Origin: Limanda limanda
Taxonomy: Eukaryota > Chordata > Actinopteri > Pleuronectiformes > Pleuronectidae
Reading direction: 5' to 3'
NCBI RefSeq assembly: GCF_963576545.1
Contig: NW_026870572.1
Location: 1-64,000, forward strand
Length of the DNA: 64,000 nt
Part shown: positions 23,878 through 37,847 of the stretch, piece by piece
Layout: the number at the start of each line of letters is the position of its first letter
Numbering within the stretch: position 1 is the stretch's first letter
Notes under the pieces: generated by a model
What the model saw: the letters and a program-made list of their open reading frames with translations, nothing else
Databases searched by the model: none
Told to the model about the DNA's origin: nothing
Position numbers and translations under genes: made by a program

Positions 23878-26800
23878 GAGATATTCTTGAATAACTTTTT
23901 TTGTGAAGGTCGGAGAGACTTGCAAGTAGGCTCTACCCCCACTAAATGGGGTAGCGCGCATCGATCGGTACCATCCTTGAGCTTCTCCGACTTTCGGAAG
24001 GGTTAGGGTTAGGGTTAGGGATGAAAGCACATAGGAGAAAGAGATATTCTTGAATAACTTTTTTTGTGAAGGTCGGAGAGACTTGCAAGTAGGCTCTACC
24101 CCCACTAAATGGGGTAGCGCGCATCGATCGGTACCATCCTTGAGCTTCTCCGACTTTCGGAAGGGTTAGGGTTAGGGTTAGGGATGAAAGCACATAGGAG
24201 AAAGAGATATTCTTGAATAACTTTTTTTGTGAAGGTCGGAGAGACTTGCAAGTAGGCTCTACCCCCACTAAATGGGGTAGTGCGCATCGATCGGTACCAT
24301 CCTTGAGCTTCTCCGACTTTCGGAAGGGTTAGGGTTAGGGTTAGGGATGAAAGCACATAGGAGAAAGAGATATTCTTGAATAACTTTTTTTGTGAAGGTC
24401 GGAGAGACTTGGAAAGTGGTTGCATCTGGACTAATTTGGGTCCTGCGGATCGATTGGTACCATCCCCGAGCTTGTACGACCTTCGGAAGAGGTCGACCGA
24501 CGAAATTCCCCCAAATCTGAGGAGATATTCTTGAATAACTTTTTTTGTGAAGGTCGGAGAGACTTGCAAGTAGGCTCTACCCCCACTAAATGGGGTTGCG
24601 CGCATCGATCGGTACCATCCTTGAGCTTCTCCGACTTTCGGAAGGGTTAGGGTTAGGGTTAGGGATGAAAGCACATAGGAGAAAGAGATATTCTTGAATA
24701 ACTTTTTTTGTGAAGGTCGGAGAGACTTGCAAGTAGGCTCTACCCCCACTAAATGGGGTAGTGCGCATCGATCGGTACCATCCTTGAGCTTCTCCGACTT
24801 TCGGAAGGGTTAGGGTTAGGGTTAGGGATGAAAGCACATAGGAGAAAGAGATATTCTTGAATAACTTTTTTTGTGAAGGTCGGAGAGACTTGGAAAGTGG
24901 TTGCATCTGGACTAATTTGGGTCCTGCGGATCGATTGGTACCATCCCCGAGCTTGTACGACCTTCGGAAGAGGTCGACCGACGAAATTCCCCCAAATCTG
25001 AGGAGATATTCTTGAATAACTTTTTTTGTGAAGGTCGGAGAGACTTGCAAGTAGGCTCTACCCCCACTAAATGGGGTAGCGCGCATCGATCGGTACCATC
25101 CTTGAGCTTCTCCGACTTTCGGAAGGGTTAGGGTTAGGGTTAGGGATGAAAGCACATAGGAGAAAGAGATATTCTTGAATAACTTTTTTTGTGAAGGTCG
25201 GAGAGACTTGCAAGTAGGCTCTACCCCCACTAAATGGGGTAGTGCGCATCGATCGGTACCATCCTTGAGCTTCTCCGACTTTCGGAAGGGTTAGGGTTAG
25301 GGTTAGGGATGAAAGCACATAGGAGAAAGAGATATTCTTGAATAACTTTTTTTGTGAAGGTCGGAGAGACTTGGAAAGTGGTTGCATCTGGACTAATTTG
25401 GGTCCTGCGGATCGATTGGTACCATCCCCGAGCTTGTACGACCTTCGGAAGAGGTCGACCGACGAAATTCCCCCAAATCTGAGGAGATATTCTTGAATAA
25501 CTTTTTTTGTGAAGGTCGGAGAGACTTGCAAGTAGGCTCTACCCCCACTAAATGGGGTAGCGCGCATCGATCGGTACCATCCTTGAGCTTCTCCGACTTT
25601 CGGAAGGGTTAGGGTTAGGGTTAGGGATGAAAGCACATAGGAGAAAGAGATATTCTTGAATAACATTTTTTGTGAAGGTCGGAGAGACTTGCAAGTAGGC
25701 TCTACCCCCACTAAATGGGGTAGCGCGCATCGATCGGTACCATCCTTGAGCTTCTCCGACTTTCGGAAGGGTTAGGGTTAGGGTTAGGGATGAAAGCACA
25801 TAGGAGAAAGAGATATTCTTGAATAACTTTTTTTGTGAAGGTCGGAGAGACTTGGAAAGTGGTTGCATCTGGACTAATTTGGGTCCTGCGGATCGATTGG
25901 TACCATCCTTGAGCTTGTACGACCTTCGGAAGAGGTCGACCGACGAAATTCCCCCAAATCTGAGGAGATATTCTTGAATAACTTTTTTTGTGAAGGTCGG
26001 AGAGACTTGCAAGTAGGCTCTACCCCCACTAAATGGGGTAGCGCGCATCGATCGGTACCATCCTTGAGCTTCTCCGACTTTCGGAAGGGTTAGGGTTAGG
26101 GTTAGGGATGAAAGCACATAGGAGAAAGAGATATTCTTGAATAACTTTTTTTGTGAAGGTCGGAGAGACTTGCAAGTAGGCTCTACCCCCACTAAATGGG
26201 GTAGCGCGCATCGATCGGTACCATCCTTGAGCTTCTCCGACTTTCGGAAGGGTTAGGGTTAGGGTTAGGGATGAAAGCACATAGGAGAAAGAGATATTCT
26301 TGAATAACTTTTTTTGTGAAGGTCGGAGAGACTTGCAAGTAGGCTCTACCCCCACTAAATGGGGTAGCGCGCATCGATCGGTACCATCCTTGAGCTTCTC
26401 CGACTTTCGGAAGGGTTAGGGTTAGGGTTAGGGATGAAAGCACATAGGAGAAAGAGATATTCTTGAATAACTTTTTTTGTGAAGGTCGGAGAGACTTGGA
26501 AAGTGGTTGCATCTGGACTAATTTGGGTCCTGCAGATCGATTGGTACCATCCCCGAGCTTGTACGACCTTCGGAAGAGGTCGACCGACGAAATTCCCCCA
26601 AATCTGAGGAGATATTCTTGAATAACTTTTTTTGTGAAGGTCGGAGAGACTTGCAAGTAGGCTCTACCCCCACTAAATGGGGTTGCGCGCATCGATCGGT
26701 ACCATCCTTGAGCTTCTCCGACTTTCGGAAGGGTTAGGGTTAGGGTTAGGGATGAAAGCACATAGGAGAAAGAGATATTCTTGAATAACTTTTTTTGTGA

Positions 26801-26926
26801 AGGTCGGAGAGACTTGGAAAGTGGTTGCATCTGGACTAATTTGGGTCCTGCGGATCGATTGGTACCATCCCCGAGCTTGTACGACCTTCGGAAGAGGTCG
26901 ACCGACGAAATTCCCCCAAATCTGAG
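23878..26926 (+). repeat. Domain 3: AAB trimers then mixed order
   Basis: B units start at 24367, 24848, 25329, 25810, 26454 and 26772. Four 481-bp AAB trimers start at 24041, 24522, 25003 and 25484 and end at 25964. The second A of the first three trimers has C78T (units 24204, 24685, 25166); in the fourth that A instead has a T-to-A change in the T run (unit 25647). The rest is AAAB, AB. Confidence 0.88.
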
Positions 26927-28855
26927 GAGATATTCTTGAATAACTTTTTTTGTGAAGGTCGGAGAGACTTGCAAGTAGGCTCTACCCCCACTAAATGGGG
27001 TTGCGCGCATCGATCAGTACCATCCTTGAGCTTCTCCGACTTTCGGAAGGGTTAGGGTTAGGGTTAGGGATGAAAGCACATAGGAGAAAGAGATATTCTT
27101 GAATAACTTTTTTTGTGAAGGTCGGAGAGACTTGCAAGTAGGCTCTACCCCCACTAAATGGGGTAGCGCGCATCGATCGGTACCATCCTTGAGCTTCTCC
27201 GACTTTCGGAAGGGTTAGGGTTAGGGTTAGGGATGAAAGCACATAGGAGAAAGAGATATTCTTGAATAACTTTTTTTGTGAAGGTCGGAGAGACTTGCAA
27301 GTAGGCTCTACCCCCACTAAATGGGGTAGCGCGCATCGATCGGTACCATCCTTGAGCTTCTCCGACTTTCGGAAGGGTTAGGGTTAGGGTTAGGGATGAA
27401 AGCACATAGGAGAAAGAGATATTCTTGAATAACTTTTTTTGTGAAGGTCGGAGAGACTTGCAAGTAGGCTCTACCCCCACTAAATGGGGTAGCGCGCATC
27501 GATCGGTACCATCCTTGAGCTTCTCCGACTTTCGGAAGGGTTAGGGTTAGGGATGAAAGCACATAGGAGAAAGAGATATTCTTGAATAACTTTTTTTGTG
27601 AAGGTCGGAGAGACATGCAAGTAGGCTCTACCCCCACTAAATGGGGTAGTGCGCATCGATCGGTACCATCCTTGAGCTTCTCCGACTTTCGGAAGGGTTA
27701 GGGTTAGGGTTAGGGATGAAAGCACATAGGAGAAAGAGATATTCTTGAATAACTTTTTTTGTGAAGGTCGGAGAGACTTGGAAAGTGGTTGCATCTGGAC
27801 TAATTTGGGTCCTGCGGATCGATTGGTACCATCCCCGAGCTTGTACGACCTTCGGAAGAGGTCGACCGACGAAATTCCCCCAAATCTGAGGAGATATTCT
27901 TGAATAACTTTTTTTGTGAAGGTCGGAGAGACTTGCAAGTAGGCTCTACCCCCACTAAATGGGGTAGCGCGCATCGATCGGTACCATCCTTGAGCTTCTC
28001 CGACTTTCGGAAGGGTTAGGGTTAGGGTTAGGGATGAAAGCACATAGGAGAAAGAGATATTCTTGAATAACTTTTTTTTTGAAGGTCGGAGAGACTTGCA
28101 AGTAGGCTCTACCCCCACTAAATGGGGTAGCGCGCATCGATCGGTACCATCCTTGAGCTTCTCCGACTTTCGGAAGGGTTAGGGTTAGGGTTAGGGATGA
28201 AAGCACATAGGAGAAAGAGATATTCTTGAATAACTTTTTTTGTGAAGGTCGGAGAGACTTGCAAGTAGGCTCTACCCCCACTAAATGGGGTAGCGCGCAT
28301 CGATCGGTACCATCCTTGAGCTTCTCCGACTTTCGGAAGGGTTAGGGTTAGGGATGAAAGCACATAGGAGAAAGAGATATTCTTGAATAACTTTTTTTGT
28401 GAAGGTCGGAGAGACTTGGAAAGTGGTTGCATCTGGACTAATTTGGGTCCTGCGGATCGATTGGTACCATCCCCGAGCTTGTACGACCTTCGGAAGAGGT
28501 CGACCGACGAAATTCCCCCAAATCTGAGGAGATATTCTTGAATAACTTTTTTTGTGAAGGTCGGAGAGACTTGCAAGTAGGCTCTACCCCCACTAAATGG
28601 GGTTGCGCTCATCGATCGGTACCATCCTTGAGCTTCTCCGACTTTCGGAAGGGTTAGGGTTAGGGTTAGGGATGAAAGCACATAGGAGAAAGAAATATTC
28701 TTGAATAACTTTTTTTTGTGAAGGTCGGAGAGACTTGCAAGTAGGCTTTACCCCCACTAAATGGGGTAGCGCGCATCGATCGGTACCATCCTTGAGCTTC
28801 TCCGACTTTCGGAAGGGTTAGGGTTAGGGTTAGGGATGAAAGCACATAGGAGAAA
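25166..28855 (+). repeat. First copy of a duplication at 4016-bp spacing
   Basis: This stretch aligns with 29182-32877. Shared markers are C78T in the first unit (25166 and 29182), the A-run order 2-3-1-5-3 after the first B, G90A at 26927 and 30943, the linked GAGACATG plus C78T unit (27573 and 31589), and the eight-T unit (28692 and 32714). Differences include a short A at 27416 and 28217 in this copy and at 30943 in the other, and G81A in the B at 26454 only. Confidence 0.88.
28692..28855 (+). repeat. A monomer with eight-T run (164 bp)
   Basis: First of five A units whose T run has eight instead of seven T: 28692, 32714, 34484, 34966 and 36736. All five also have C56T (GGCTTTACC), so they form one haplotype copied within domain 4. 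The extra T shifts the minus-strand frame, which is tolerated, in line with non-coding status. Confidence 0.9.
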
Positions 28856-29181
28856 GAGATATTCTTGAATAACTTTTTTTGTGAAGGTCGGAGAGACTTG
28901 CAAGTAGGCTCTACCCCCACTAAATGGGGTAGCGCGCATCGATCGGTACCATCCTTGAGCTTCTCCGAATTTCGGAAGGGTTAGGGTTAGGGTTAGGGAT
29001 GAAAGCACATAGGAGAAAGAGATATTCTTGAATAACTTTTTTTGTGAAGGTCGGAGAGACTTGCAAGTAGGCTCTACCCCCACTAAATGGGGTAGCGCGC
29101 ATCGATCGGTACCATCCTTGAGCTTCTCCGACTTTCGGAAGGGTTAGGGTTAGGGTTAGGGATGAAAGCACATAGGAGAAA

Positions 29182-32100
29182 GAGATATTCTTGAATAACT
29201 TTTTTTGTGAAGGTCGGAGAGACTTGCAAGTAGGCTCTACCCCCACTAAATGGGGTAGTGCGCATCGATCGGTACCATCCTTGAGCTTCTCCGACTTTCG
29301 GAAGGGTTAGGGTTAGGGTTAGGGATGAAAGCACATAGGAGAAAGAGATATTCTTGAATAACTTTTTTTGTGAAGGTCGGAGAGACTTGGAAAGTGGTTG
29401 CATCTGGACTAATTTGGGTCCTGCGGATCGATTGGTACCATCCCCGAGCTTGTACGACCTTCGGAAGAGGTCGACCGACGAAATTCCCCCAAATCTGAGG
29501 AGATATTCTTGAATAACTTTTTTTGTGAAGGTCGGAGAGACTTGCAAGTAGGCTCTACCCCCACTAAATGGGGTAGCGCGCATCGATCGGTACCATCCTT
29601 GAGCTTCTCCGACTTTCGGAAGGGTTAGGGTTAGGGTTAGGGATGAAAGCACATAGGAGAAAGAGATATTCTTGAATAACTTTTTTTGTGAAGGTCGGAG
29701 AGACTTGCAAGTAGGCTCTACCCCCACTAAATGGGGTAGCGCGCATCGATCGGTACCATCCTTGAGCTTCTCCGACTTTCGGAAGGGTTAGGGTTAGGGT
29801 TAGGGATGAAAGCACATAGGAGAAAGAGATATTCTTGAATAACTTTTTTTGTGAAGGTCGGAGAGACTTGGAAAGTGGTTGCATCTGGACTAATTTGGGT
29901 CCTGCGGATCGATTGGTACCATCCCCGAGCTTGTACGACCTTCGGAAGAGGTCGACCGACGAAATTCCCCCAAATCTGAGGAGATATTCTTGAATAACTT
30001 TTTTTGTGAAGGTCGGAGAGACTTGCAAGTAGGCTCTACCCCCACTAAATGGGGTAGCGCGCATCGATCGGTACCATCCTTGAGCTTCTCCGACTTTCGG
30101 AAGGGTTAGGGTTAGGGTTAGGGATGAAAGCACATAGGAGAAAGAGATATTCTTGAATAACTTTTTTTGTGAAGGTCGGAGAGACTTGCAAGTAGGCTCT
30201 ACCCCCACTAAATGGGGTAGCGCGCATCGATCGGTACCATCCTTGAGCTTCTCCGACTTTCGGAAGGGTTAGGGTTAGGGTTAGGGATGAAAGCACATAG
30301 GAGAAAGAGATATTCTTGAATAACTTTTTTTGTGAAGGTCGGAGAGACTTGCAAGTAGGCTCTACCCCCACTAAATGGGGTAGCGCGCATCGATCGGTAC
30401 CATCCTTGAGCTTCTCCGACTTTCGGAAGGGTTAGGGTTAGGGTTAGGGATGAAAGCACATAGGAGAAAGAGATATTCTTGAATAACTTTTTTTGTGAAG
30501 GTCGGAGAGACTTGGAAAGTGGTTGCATCTGGACTAATTTGGGTCCTGCGGATCGATTGGTACCATCCCCGAGCTTGTACGACCTTCGGAAGAGGTCGAC
30601 CGACGAAATTCCCCCAAATCTGAGGAGATATTCTTGAATAACTTTTTTTGTGAAGGTCGGAGAGACTTGCAAGTAGGCTCTACCCCCACTAAATGGGGTT
30701 GCGCGCATCGATCGGTACCATCCTTGAGCTTCTCCGACTTTCGGAAGGGTTAGGGTTAGGGTTAGGGATGAAAGCACATAGGAGAAAGAGATATTCTTGA
30801 ATAACTTTTTTTGTGAAGGTCGGAGAGACTTGGAAAGTGGTTGCATCTGGACTAATTTGGGTCCTGCGGATCGATTGGTACCATCCCCGAGCTTGTACGA
30901 CCTTCGGAAGAGGTCGACCGACGAAATTCCCCCAAATCTGAGGAGATATTCTTGAATAACTTTTTTTGTGAAGGTCGGAGAGACTTGCAAGTAGGCTCTA
31001 CCCCCACTAAATGGGGTTGCGCGCATCGATCAGTACCATCCTTGAGCTTCTCCGACTTTCGGAAGGGTTAGGGTTAGGGATGAAAGCACATAGGAGAAAG
31101 AGATATTCTTGAATAACTTTTTTTGTGAAGGTCGGAGAGACTTGCAAGTAGGCTCTACCCCCACTAAATGGGGTAACGCGCATCGATCGGTACCATCCTT
31201 GAGCTTCTCCGACTTTCGGAAGGGTTAGGGTTAGGGTTAGGGATGAAAGCACATAGGAGAAAGAGATATTCTTGAATAACTTTTTTTGTGAAGGTCGGAG
31301 AGACTTGCAAGTAGGCTCTACCCCCACTAAATGGGGTAGCGCGCATCGATCGGTACCATCCTTGAGCTTCTCCGACTTTCGGAAGGGTTAGGGTTAGGGT
31401 TAGGGATGAAAGCACATAGGAGAAAGAGATATTCTTGAATAACTTTTTTTGTGAAGGTCGGAGAGACTTGCAAGTAGGCTCTACCCCCACTAAATGGGGT
31501 AGCGCGCATCGATCGGTACCATCTTTGAGCTTCTCCGACTTTCGGAAGGGTTAGGGTTAGGGTTAGGGATGAAAGCACATAGGAGAAAGAGATATTCTTG
31601 AATAACTTTTTTTGTGAAGGTCGGAGAGACATGCAAGTAGGCTCTACCCCCACTAAATGGGGTAGTGCGCATCGATCGGTACCATTCTTGAGCTTCTCCG
31701 ACTTTCGGAAGGGTTAGGGTTAGGGTTAGGGATGAAAGCACATAGGAGAAAGAGATATTCTTGAATAACTTTTTTTGTGAAGGTCGGAGAGACTTGGAAA
31801 GTGGTTGCATCTGGACTAATTTGGGTCCTGCGGATCGATTGGTACCATCCCCGAGCTTGTACGACCTTCGGAAGAGGTCGACCGACGAAATTCCCCCAAA
31901 TCTGAGGAGATATTCTTGAATAACTTTTTTTGTGAAGGTCGGAGAGACTTGCAAGTAGGCTCTACCCCCACTAAATGGGGTAGCGCGCATCGATCGGTAC
32001 CATCCTTGAGCTTCTCCGACTTTCGGAAGGGTTAGGGTTAGGGTTAGGGATGAAAGCACATAGGAGAAAGAGATATTCTTGAATAACTTTTTTTGTGAAG

Positions 32101-32877
32101 GTCGGAGAGACTTGCAAGTAGTCTCTACCCCCACTAAATGGGGTAGCGCGCATCGATCGGTACCATCCTTGAGCTTCTCCGACTTTCGGAAGGGTTAGGG
32201 TTAGGGTTAGGGATGAAAGCACATAGGAGAAAGAGATATTCTTGAATAACTTTTTTTGTGAAGGTCGGAGAGACTTGCAAGTAGGCTCTACCCCCACTAA
32301 ATGGGGTAGCGCGCATCGATCGGTACCATCCTTGAGCTTCTCCGACTTTCGGAAGGGTTAGGGTTAGGGTTAGGGATGAAAGCACATAGGAGAAAGAGAT
32401 ATTCTTGAATAACTTTTTTTGTGAAGGTCGGAGAGACTTGGAAAGTGGTTGCATCTGGACTAATTTGGGTCCTGCGGATCGATTGGTACCATCCCCGAGC
32501 TTGTACGACCTTCGGAAGAGGTCGACCGACGAAATTCCCCCAAATCTGAGGAGATATTCTTGAATAACTTTTTTTGTGAAGGTCGGAGAGACTTGCAAGT
32601 AGGCTCTACCCCCACTAAATGGGGTTGCGCGCATCGATCGGTACCATCCTTGAGCTTCTCCGACTTTCGGAAGGGTTAGGGTTAGGGTTAGGGATGAAAG
32701 CACATAGGAGAAAGAGATATTCTTGAATAACTTTTTTTTGTGAAGGTCGGAGAGACTTGCAAGTAGGCTTTACCCCCACTAAATGGGGTAGCGCGCATCG
32801 ATCGGTACCATCCTTGAGCTTCTCCGACTTTCGGAAGGGTTAGGGTTAGGGTTAGGGATGAAAGCACATAGGAGAAA
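29182..32877 (+). repeat. Second copy of the duplication at 4016-bp spacing
   Basis: It aligns with 25166-28855 and is 6 bp longer (one TTAGGG more, at 32233 versus 28217). Its right part is the first 14/15-mer higher-order repeat of domain 4, so the duplication overlaps the start of that regular domain and may have seeded it; the seeding is inference. Confidence 0.85.
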
Positions 32878-33350
32878 GAGATATTCTTGAATAACTTTTT
32901 TTGTGAAGGTCGGAGAGACTTGGAAAGTGGTTGCATCTGGACTAATTTGGGTCCTGCGGATCGATTGGTACCATCCCCGAGCTTGTACGACCTTCGGAAG
33001 AGGTCGACCGACGAAATTCCCCCAAATCTGAGGAGATATTCTTGAATAACTTTTTTTGTGAAGGTCGGAGAGACTTGCAAGTAGGCTCTACCCCCACTAA
33101 ATGGGGTTGCGCGCATCGATCAGTACCATCCTTGAGCTTCTCCGACTTTCGGAAGGGTTAGGGTTAGGGTTAGGGATGAAAGCACATAGGAGAAAGAGAT
33201 ATTCTTGAATAACTTTTTTTGTGAAGGTCGGAGAGACTTGGAAAGTGGTTGCATCTGGACTAATTTGGGTCCTGCGGATCGATTGGTACCATCCCCGAGC
33301 TTGTACGACCTTCGGAAGAGGTCGACCGACGAAATTCCCCCAAATCTGAG
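30943..33350 (+). repeat. Domain 4 higher-order repeat, copy 1 (2408 bp, 15-mer)
   Basis: Runs 5-3-2-1, 11 A and 4 B. One short A (30943) and one eight-T unit (32714) give 2413 - 6 + 1 = 2408 bp. The unit at 33033 also has G90A. Confidence 0.9.
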
Positions 33351-35602
33351 GAGATATTCTTGAATAACTTTTTTTGTGAAGGTCGGAGAGACTTGCAAGT
33401 AGGCTCTACCCCCACTAAATGGGGTTGCGCGCATCGATCAGTACCATCCTTGAGCTTCTCCGACTTTCGGAAGGGTTAGGGTTAGGGTTAGGGATGAAAG
33501 CACATAGGAGAAAGAGATATTCTTGAATAACTTTTTTTGTGAAGGTCGGAGAGACTTGCAAGTAGGCTCTACCCCCACTAAATGGGGTAGCGCGCATCGA
33601 TCGGTACCATCCTTGAGCTTCTCCGACTTTCGGAAGGGTTAGGGTTAGGGTTAGGGATGAAAGCACATAGGAGAAAGAGATATTCTTGAATAACTTTTTT
33701 TGTGAAGGTCGGAGAGACTTGCAAGTAGGCTCTACCCCCACTAAATGGGGTAGCGCGCATCGATCGGTACCATCCTTGAGCTTCTCCGACTTTCGGAAGG
33801 GTTAGGGTTAGGGTTAGGGATGAAAGCACATAGGAGAAAGAGATATTCTTGAATAACTTTTTTTGTGAAGGTCGGAGAGACTTGCAAGTAGGCTCTACCC
33901 CCACTAAATGGGGTAGCGCGCATCGATCGGTACCATCCTTGAGCTTCTCCGACTTTCGGAAGGGTTAGGGTTAGGGTTAGGGATGAAAGCACATAGGAGA
34001 AAGAGATATTCTTGAATAACTTTTTTTGTGAAGGTCGGAGAGACTTGCAAGTAGGCTCTACCCCCACTAAATGGGGTAGCGCGCATCGATCGGTACCATC
34101 CTTGAGCTTCTCCGACTTTCGGAAGGGTTAGGGTTAGGGTTAGGGATGAAAGCACATAGGAGAAAGAGATATTCTTGAATAACTTTTTTTGTGAAGGTCG
34201 GAGAGACTTGGAAAGTGGTTGCATCTGGACTAATTTGGGTCCTGCGGATCGATTGGTACCATCCCCGAGCTTGTACGACCTTCGGAAGAGGTCGACCGAC
34301 GAAATTCCCCCAAATCTGAGGAGATATTCTTGAATAACTTTTTTTGTGAAGGTCGGAGAGACTTGCAAGTAGGCTCTACCCCCACTAAATGGGGTTGCGC
34401 GCATCGATCGGTACCATCCTTGAGCTTCTCCGACTTTCGGAAGGGTTAGGGTTAGGGTTAGGGATGAAAGCACATAGGAGAAAAAGATATTCTTGAATAA
34501 CTTTTTTTTGTGAAGGTCGGAGAGACTTGCAAGTAGGCTTTACCCCCACTAAATGGGGTAGCGCGCATCGATCGGTACCATCCTTGAGCTTCTCCGACTT
34601 TCGGAAGGGTTAGGGTTAGGGTTAGGGATGAAAGCACATAGGAGAAAGAGATATTCTTGAATAACTTTTTTTGTGAAGGTCGGAGAGACTTGGAAAGTGG
34701 TTGCATCTGGACTAATTTGGGTCCTGCGGATCGATTGGTACCATCCCCGAGCTTGTACGACCTTCGGAAGAGGTCGACCGACGAAATTCCCCCAAATCTG
34801 AGGAGATATTCTTGAATAACTTTTTTTGTGAAGGTCGGAGAGACTTGCAAGTAGGCTCTACCCCCACTAAATGGGGTTGCGCGCATCGATCGGTACCATC
34901 CTTGAGCTTCTCCGACTTTCGGAAGGGTTAGGGTTAGGGTTAGGGATGAAAGCACATAGGAGAAAAAGATATTCTTGAATAACTTTTTTTTGTGAAGGTC
35001 GGAGAGACTTGCAAGTAGGCTTTACCCCCACTAAATGGGGTAGCGCGCATCGATCGGTACCATCCTTGAGCTTCTCCGACTTTCGGAAGGGTTAGGGTTA
35101 GGGTTAGGGATGAAAGCACATAGGAGAAAGAGATATTCTTGAATAACTTTTTTTGTGAAGGTCGGAGAGACTTGGAAAGTGGTTGCATCTGGACTAATTT
35201 GGGTCCTGCGGATCGATTGGTACCATCCCCGAGCTTGTACGACCTTCGGAAGAGGTCGACCGACGAAATTCCCCCAAATCTGAGGAGATATTCTTGAATA
35301 ACTTTTTTTGTGAAGGTCGGAGAGACTTGCAAGTAGGCTCTACCCCCACTAAATGGGGTTGCGCGCATCGATCGGTACCATCCTTGAGCTTCTCCGACTT
35401 TCGGAAGGGTTAGGGTTAGGGTTAGGGATGAAAGCACATAGGAGAAAGAGATATTCTTGAATAACTTTTTTTGTGAAGGTCGGAGAGACTTGGAAAGTGG
35501 TTGCATCTGGACTAATTTGGGTCCTGCGGATCGATTGGTACCATCCCCGAGCTTGTACGACCTTCGGAAGAGGTCGACCGACGAAATTCCCCCAAATCTG
35601 AG
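33351..35602 (+). repeat. Domain 4 higher-order repeat, copy 2 (2252 bp, 14-mer)
   Basis: Runs 5-2-2-1, 10 A and 4 B. Two eight-T units (34484 and 34966) add 2 bp. These two neighbouring AAB blocks (34321 and 34803) look like copies of one another: both have T76, then AAGATATTC, eight T and C56T. Confidence 0.9.
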
Positions 35603-37847
35603 GAGATATTCTTGAATAACTTTTTTTGTGAAGGTCGGAGAGACTTGCAAGTAGGCTCTACCCCCACTAAATGGGGTTGCGCGCATCGATCAGTACCATC
35701 CTTGAGCTTCTCCGACTTTCGGAAGGGTTAGGGTTAGGGTTAGGGATGAAAGCACATAGGAGAAAGAGATATTCTTGAATAACTTTTTTTGTGAAGGTCG
35801 GAGAGACTTGCAAGTAGGCTCTACCCCCACTAAATGGGGTAGCGCGCATCGATCGGTACCATCCTTGAGCTTCTCCGACTTTCGGAAGGGTTAGGGTTAG
35901 GGTTAGGGATGAAAGCACATAGGAGAAAGAGATATTCTTGAATAACTTTTTTTGTGAAGGTCGGAGAGACTTGCAAGTAGGCTCTACCCCCACTAAATGG
36001 GGTAGCGCGCATCGATCGGTACCATCCTTGAGCTTCTCCGACTTTCGGAAGGGTTAGGGTTAGGGTTAGGGATGAAAGCACATAGGAGAAAGAGATATTC
36101 TTGAATAACTTTTTTTGTGAAGGTCGGAGAGACTTGCAAGTAGGCTCTACCCCCACTAAATGGGGTAGCGCGCATCGATCGGTACCATCCTTGAGCTTCT
36201 CCGACTTTCGGAAGGGTTAGGGTTAGGGTTAGGGATGAAAGCACATAGGAGAAAGAGATATTCTTGAATAACTTTTTTTGTGAAGGTCGGAGAGACTTGC
36301 AAGTAGGCTCTACCCCCACTAAATGGGGTAGCGCGCATCGATCGGTACCATCCTTGAGCTTCTCCGACTTTCGGAAGGGTTAGGGTTAGGGTTAGGGATG
36401 AAAGCACATAGGAGAAAGAGATATTCTTGAATAACTTTTTTTGTGAAGGTCGGAGAGACTTGGAAAGTGGTTGCATCTGGACTAATTTGGGTCCTGCGGA
36501 TCGATTGGTACCATCCCCGAGCTTGTACGACCTTCGGAAGAGGTCGACCGACGAAATTCCCCCAAATCTGAGGAGATATTCTTGAATAACTTTTTTTGTG
36601 AAGGTCGGAGAGACTTGCAAGTAGGCTCTACCCCCACTAAATGGGGTTGCGCGCATCGATCGGTACCATCCTTGAGCTTCTCCGACTTTCGGAAGGGTTA
36701 GGGTTAGGGTTAGGGATGAAAGCACATAGGAGAAAAAGATATTCTTGAATAACTTTTTTTTGTGAAGGTCGGAGAGACTTGCAAGTAGGCTTTACCCCCA
36801 CTAAATGGGGTAGCGCGCATCGATCGGTACCATCCTTGAGCTTCTCCGACTTTCGGAAGGGTTAGGGTTAGGGTTAGGGATGAAAGCACATAGGAGAAAG
36901 AGATATTCTTGAATAACTTTTTTTGTGAAGGTCGGAGAGACTTGGAAAGTGGTTGCATCTGGACTAATTTGGGTCCTGCGGATCGATTGGTACCATCCCC
37001 GAGCTTGTACGACCTTCGGAAGAGGTCGACCGACGAAATTCCCCCAAATCTGAGGAGATATTCTTGAATAACTTTTTTTGTGAAGGTCGGAGAGACTTGC
37101 AAGTAGGCTCTACCCCCACTAAATGGGGTTGCGCGCATCGATCGGTACCATCCTTGAGCTTCTCCGACTTTCGGAAGGGTTAGGGTTAGGGATGAAAGCA
37201 CATAGGAGAAAGAGATATTCTTGAATAACTTTTTTTGTGAAGGTCGGAGAGACTTGCAAGTAGGCTCTACCCCCACTAAATGGGGTAGCGCGCATCGATC
37301 GGTACCATCCTTGAGCTTCTCCGACTTTCGGAAGGGTTAGGGTTAGGGTTAGGGATGAAAGCACATAGGAGAAAGAGATATTCTTGAATAACTTTTTTTG
37401 TGAAGGTCGGAGAGACTTGAAAAGTGGTTGCATCTGGACTAATTTGGGTCCTGCGGATCGATTGGTACCATCCCCGAGCTTGTACGACCTTCGGAAGAGG
37501 TCGACCGACGAAATTCCCCCAAATCTGAGGAGATATTCTTGAATAACTTTTTTTGTGAAGGTCGGAGAGACTTGCAAGTAGGCTCTACCCCCACTAAATG
37601 GGGTTGCGCGCATCGATCAGTACCATCCTTGAGCTTCTCCGACTTTCGGAAGGGTTAGGGTTAGGGTTAGGGATGAAAGCACATAGGAGAAAGACATATT
37701 CTTGAATAACTTTTTTTGTGAAGGTCGGAGAGACTTGGAAAGTGGTTGCATCTGGACTAATTTGGGTCCTGCGGATCGATTGGTACCATCCCCGAGCTTG
37801 TACGACCTTCGGAAGAGGTCGACCGACGAAATTCCCCCAAATCTGAG
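35603..37847 (+). repeat. Domain 4 higher-order repeat, copy 3 (2245 bp, 14-mer)
   Basis: Runs 5-2-2-1 with one eight-T unit (36736) and one short A (37055). Compared with copy 2, the second AAB block has normal T runs, and the B at 37375 has ACTTGAAAAG. Confidence 0.9.
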
